A DNA stretch of 64,000 bases from Hyphomicrobium sp. (lineage in GTDB: Bacteria; Pseudomonadota; Alphaproteobacteria; Rhizobiales; Hyphomicrobiaceae): contig RXJH01000004.1 in NCBI GenBank assembly GCA_003987725.1, positions 365,372 through 429,371 on the forward strand. The letters run 5' to 3'. Positions 63,490 through 64,000 of this stretch are shown here, piece by piece. Within the stretch, counting starts at the first letter, position 1. Each line of letters begins with the position of its first letter. Under the pieces are notes generated by a model. That model was not told the origin of the DNA. It made no database searches and saw only the letters and a program-made list of their open reading frames with translations. Position numbers and translations under genes: made by a program.

Positions 63490-64000
63490 ATGACCTTGAA
63501 AGTCCGCCTCAAAAGGCTCTTTTCCGTTGCGACGCTCGTCGCCGCTTGCGTCTGGCTCGTTCCAGGTTTTGCGCCGGGCGCGATGGCGCAGCTCAAAGGC
63601 ACGCAGACGGAAGGCACGATCGCACCGATCCCGATCGCCATTCCGACTTTCCTCGGCGACGATCAGCAGCTAGCGAGCAATATCGCGGCCGTGGTCGAGG
63701 CCGATCTCGAAAGGTCCGGACTTTTCCGGCCGCTCGATCACCAGTCGTTCCTGGAGCAGGTGCGGGACGTCAACGCCGCGCCGCGCTTCCAAGACTGGCG
63801 CTCCATTCAGGCCGACGCGCTCGTCGTCGGGCGCGTCGTCAACGCGGGTGACGGAAAGGTCGGCGCCGAATTCCGAGTTTGGGATGTCGCGGGCGGAAAG
63901 CAGCTCGCTGGCCAGCGCTTTTCAACGGCATCTCGGAACTGGCGACGTATCGGCCATCTCATCGCGGACAGCGTCTATGAACGGCTAACCGGCGAAAAGG
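63490..64000 (+). CDS. tolB: Tol-Pal system protein TolB, partial at the window end
   Basis: The first 170 codons of TolB. The signal peptide is TLKVRLKRLFSVATLVAACVWL, cut after AMAQ. The N-terminal domain has PIPIAIPTFLGDD and DALVVGRVVN, as in TolB. The beta-propeller is beyond the window. It stands 86 bases after tolA. Confidence 0.93.
   Translation, partial: MTLKVRLKRLFSVATLVAACVWLVPGFAPGAMAQLKGTQTEGTIAPIPIAIPTFLGDDQQLASNIAAVVEADLERSGLFRPLDHQSFLEQVRDVNAAPRFQDWRSIQADALVVGRVVNAGDGKVGAEFRVWDVAGGKQLAGQRFSTASRNWRRIGHLIADSVYERLTGEK

Overview
This window looks like ordinary chromosome from a high-GC alphaproteobacterium of the Hyphomicrobiales (Rhizobiales) type. The evidence is the cell-cycle set CtrA, SciP (DUF1153), an RcdA-type DUF1465 protein and ZapA, and the order zapA - 6S RNA - 5-formyl-THF cyclo-ligase. 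A complete molybdenum NAD-dependent formate dehydrogenase operon (fdsGBA-fdhD-fdsD) with its LysR regulator suggests C1 metabolism. A Hyphomicrobium-like methylotroph is my best guess, but it is an inference. I see no tRNA, rRNA, CRISPR array, prophage or insertion sequence.

Layout. 0-5 kb: mnmA, sciP, a lipoprotein, a FliJ-like gene and ctrA. 5-12.5 kb: an accessory stretch with a double-barrel outer-membrane protein, a metallo-hydrolase, several small secreted proteins (one divergent pair looks paralogous), two adjacent paralogous histidine phosphatases, a DUF3617 protein, a PfpI-like protein and a GYD protein. 12.5-16.3 kb: uvrB followed by a phytanoyl-CoA-dioxygenase-like gene that is flanked by two copies of the uvrB 3' end. 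16.3-24 kb: a psiF-like gene, an SDR, an aspartate-type aminotransferase, an EF-G-like protein without the G3 histidine, and an RDD membrane protein. 24-32 kb: the formate dehydrogenase operon and its regulator. 32-38.3 kb: a degenerate EAL protein, a HAD phosphatase, a quinone oxidoreductase, DUF1192, an rcdA-like gene and rpmE.

38.5-48 kb: an MsbA-like exporter, a MotA/ExbB-like plus OmpA-like pair, an inositol-monophosphatase-family gene, a Sel1-repeat protein, a ThiE/TenI-like protein and a large L,D-transpeptidase. 48-51 kb: class I aldolase and GAPDH. 50.5-53.7 kb: a coiled-coil protein, zapA, 6S RNA, fau, ymdB-like and yebC. 54-64 kb: a membrane-spanning alpha/beta-hydrolase-like protein overlapping ruvC, then ruvA, a small membrane protein, ruvB, a Tat-type metallophosphoesterase, ybgC and tolQRAB; tolB runs off the window.

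How it fits together. CtrA, SciP and the RcdA-like protein form a cell-cycle control layer, and CtrA-like half sites lie in front of sciP and ctrA. The envelope is served by Tol-Pal, the L,D-transpeptidase, the OmpA-type protein and the outer-membrane barrel. RuvABC and UvrB cover DNA repair. Formate dehydrogenase supplies NADH from C1 oxidation.

The observations most worth checking are the duplicated uvrB 3' end around a single-gene insert, a probable 2-nt frameshift at the 5' end of tolA, the membrane hydrolase upstream of ruvC, the EF-G-like and EAL proteins that have lost catalytic residues, and a candidate structured RNA with its own terminator upstream of the rcdA-like gene.
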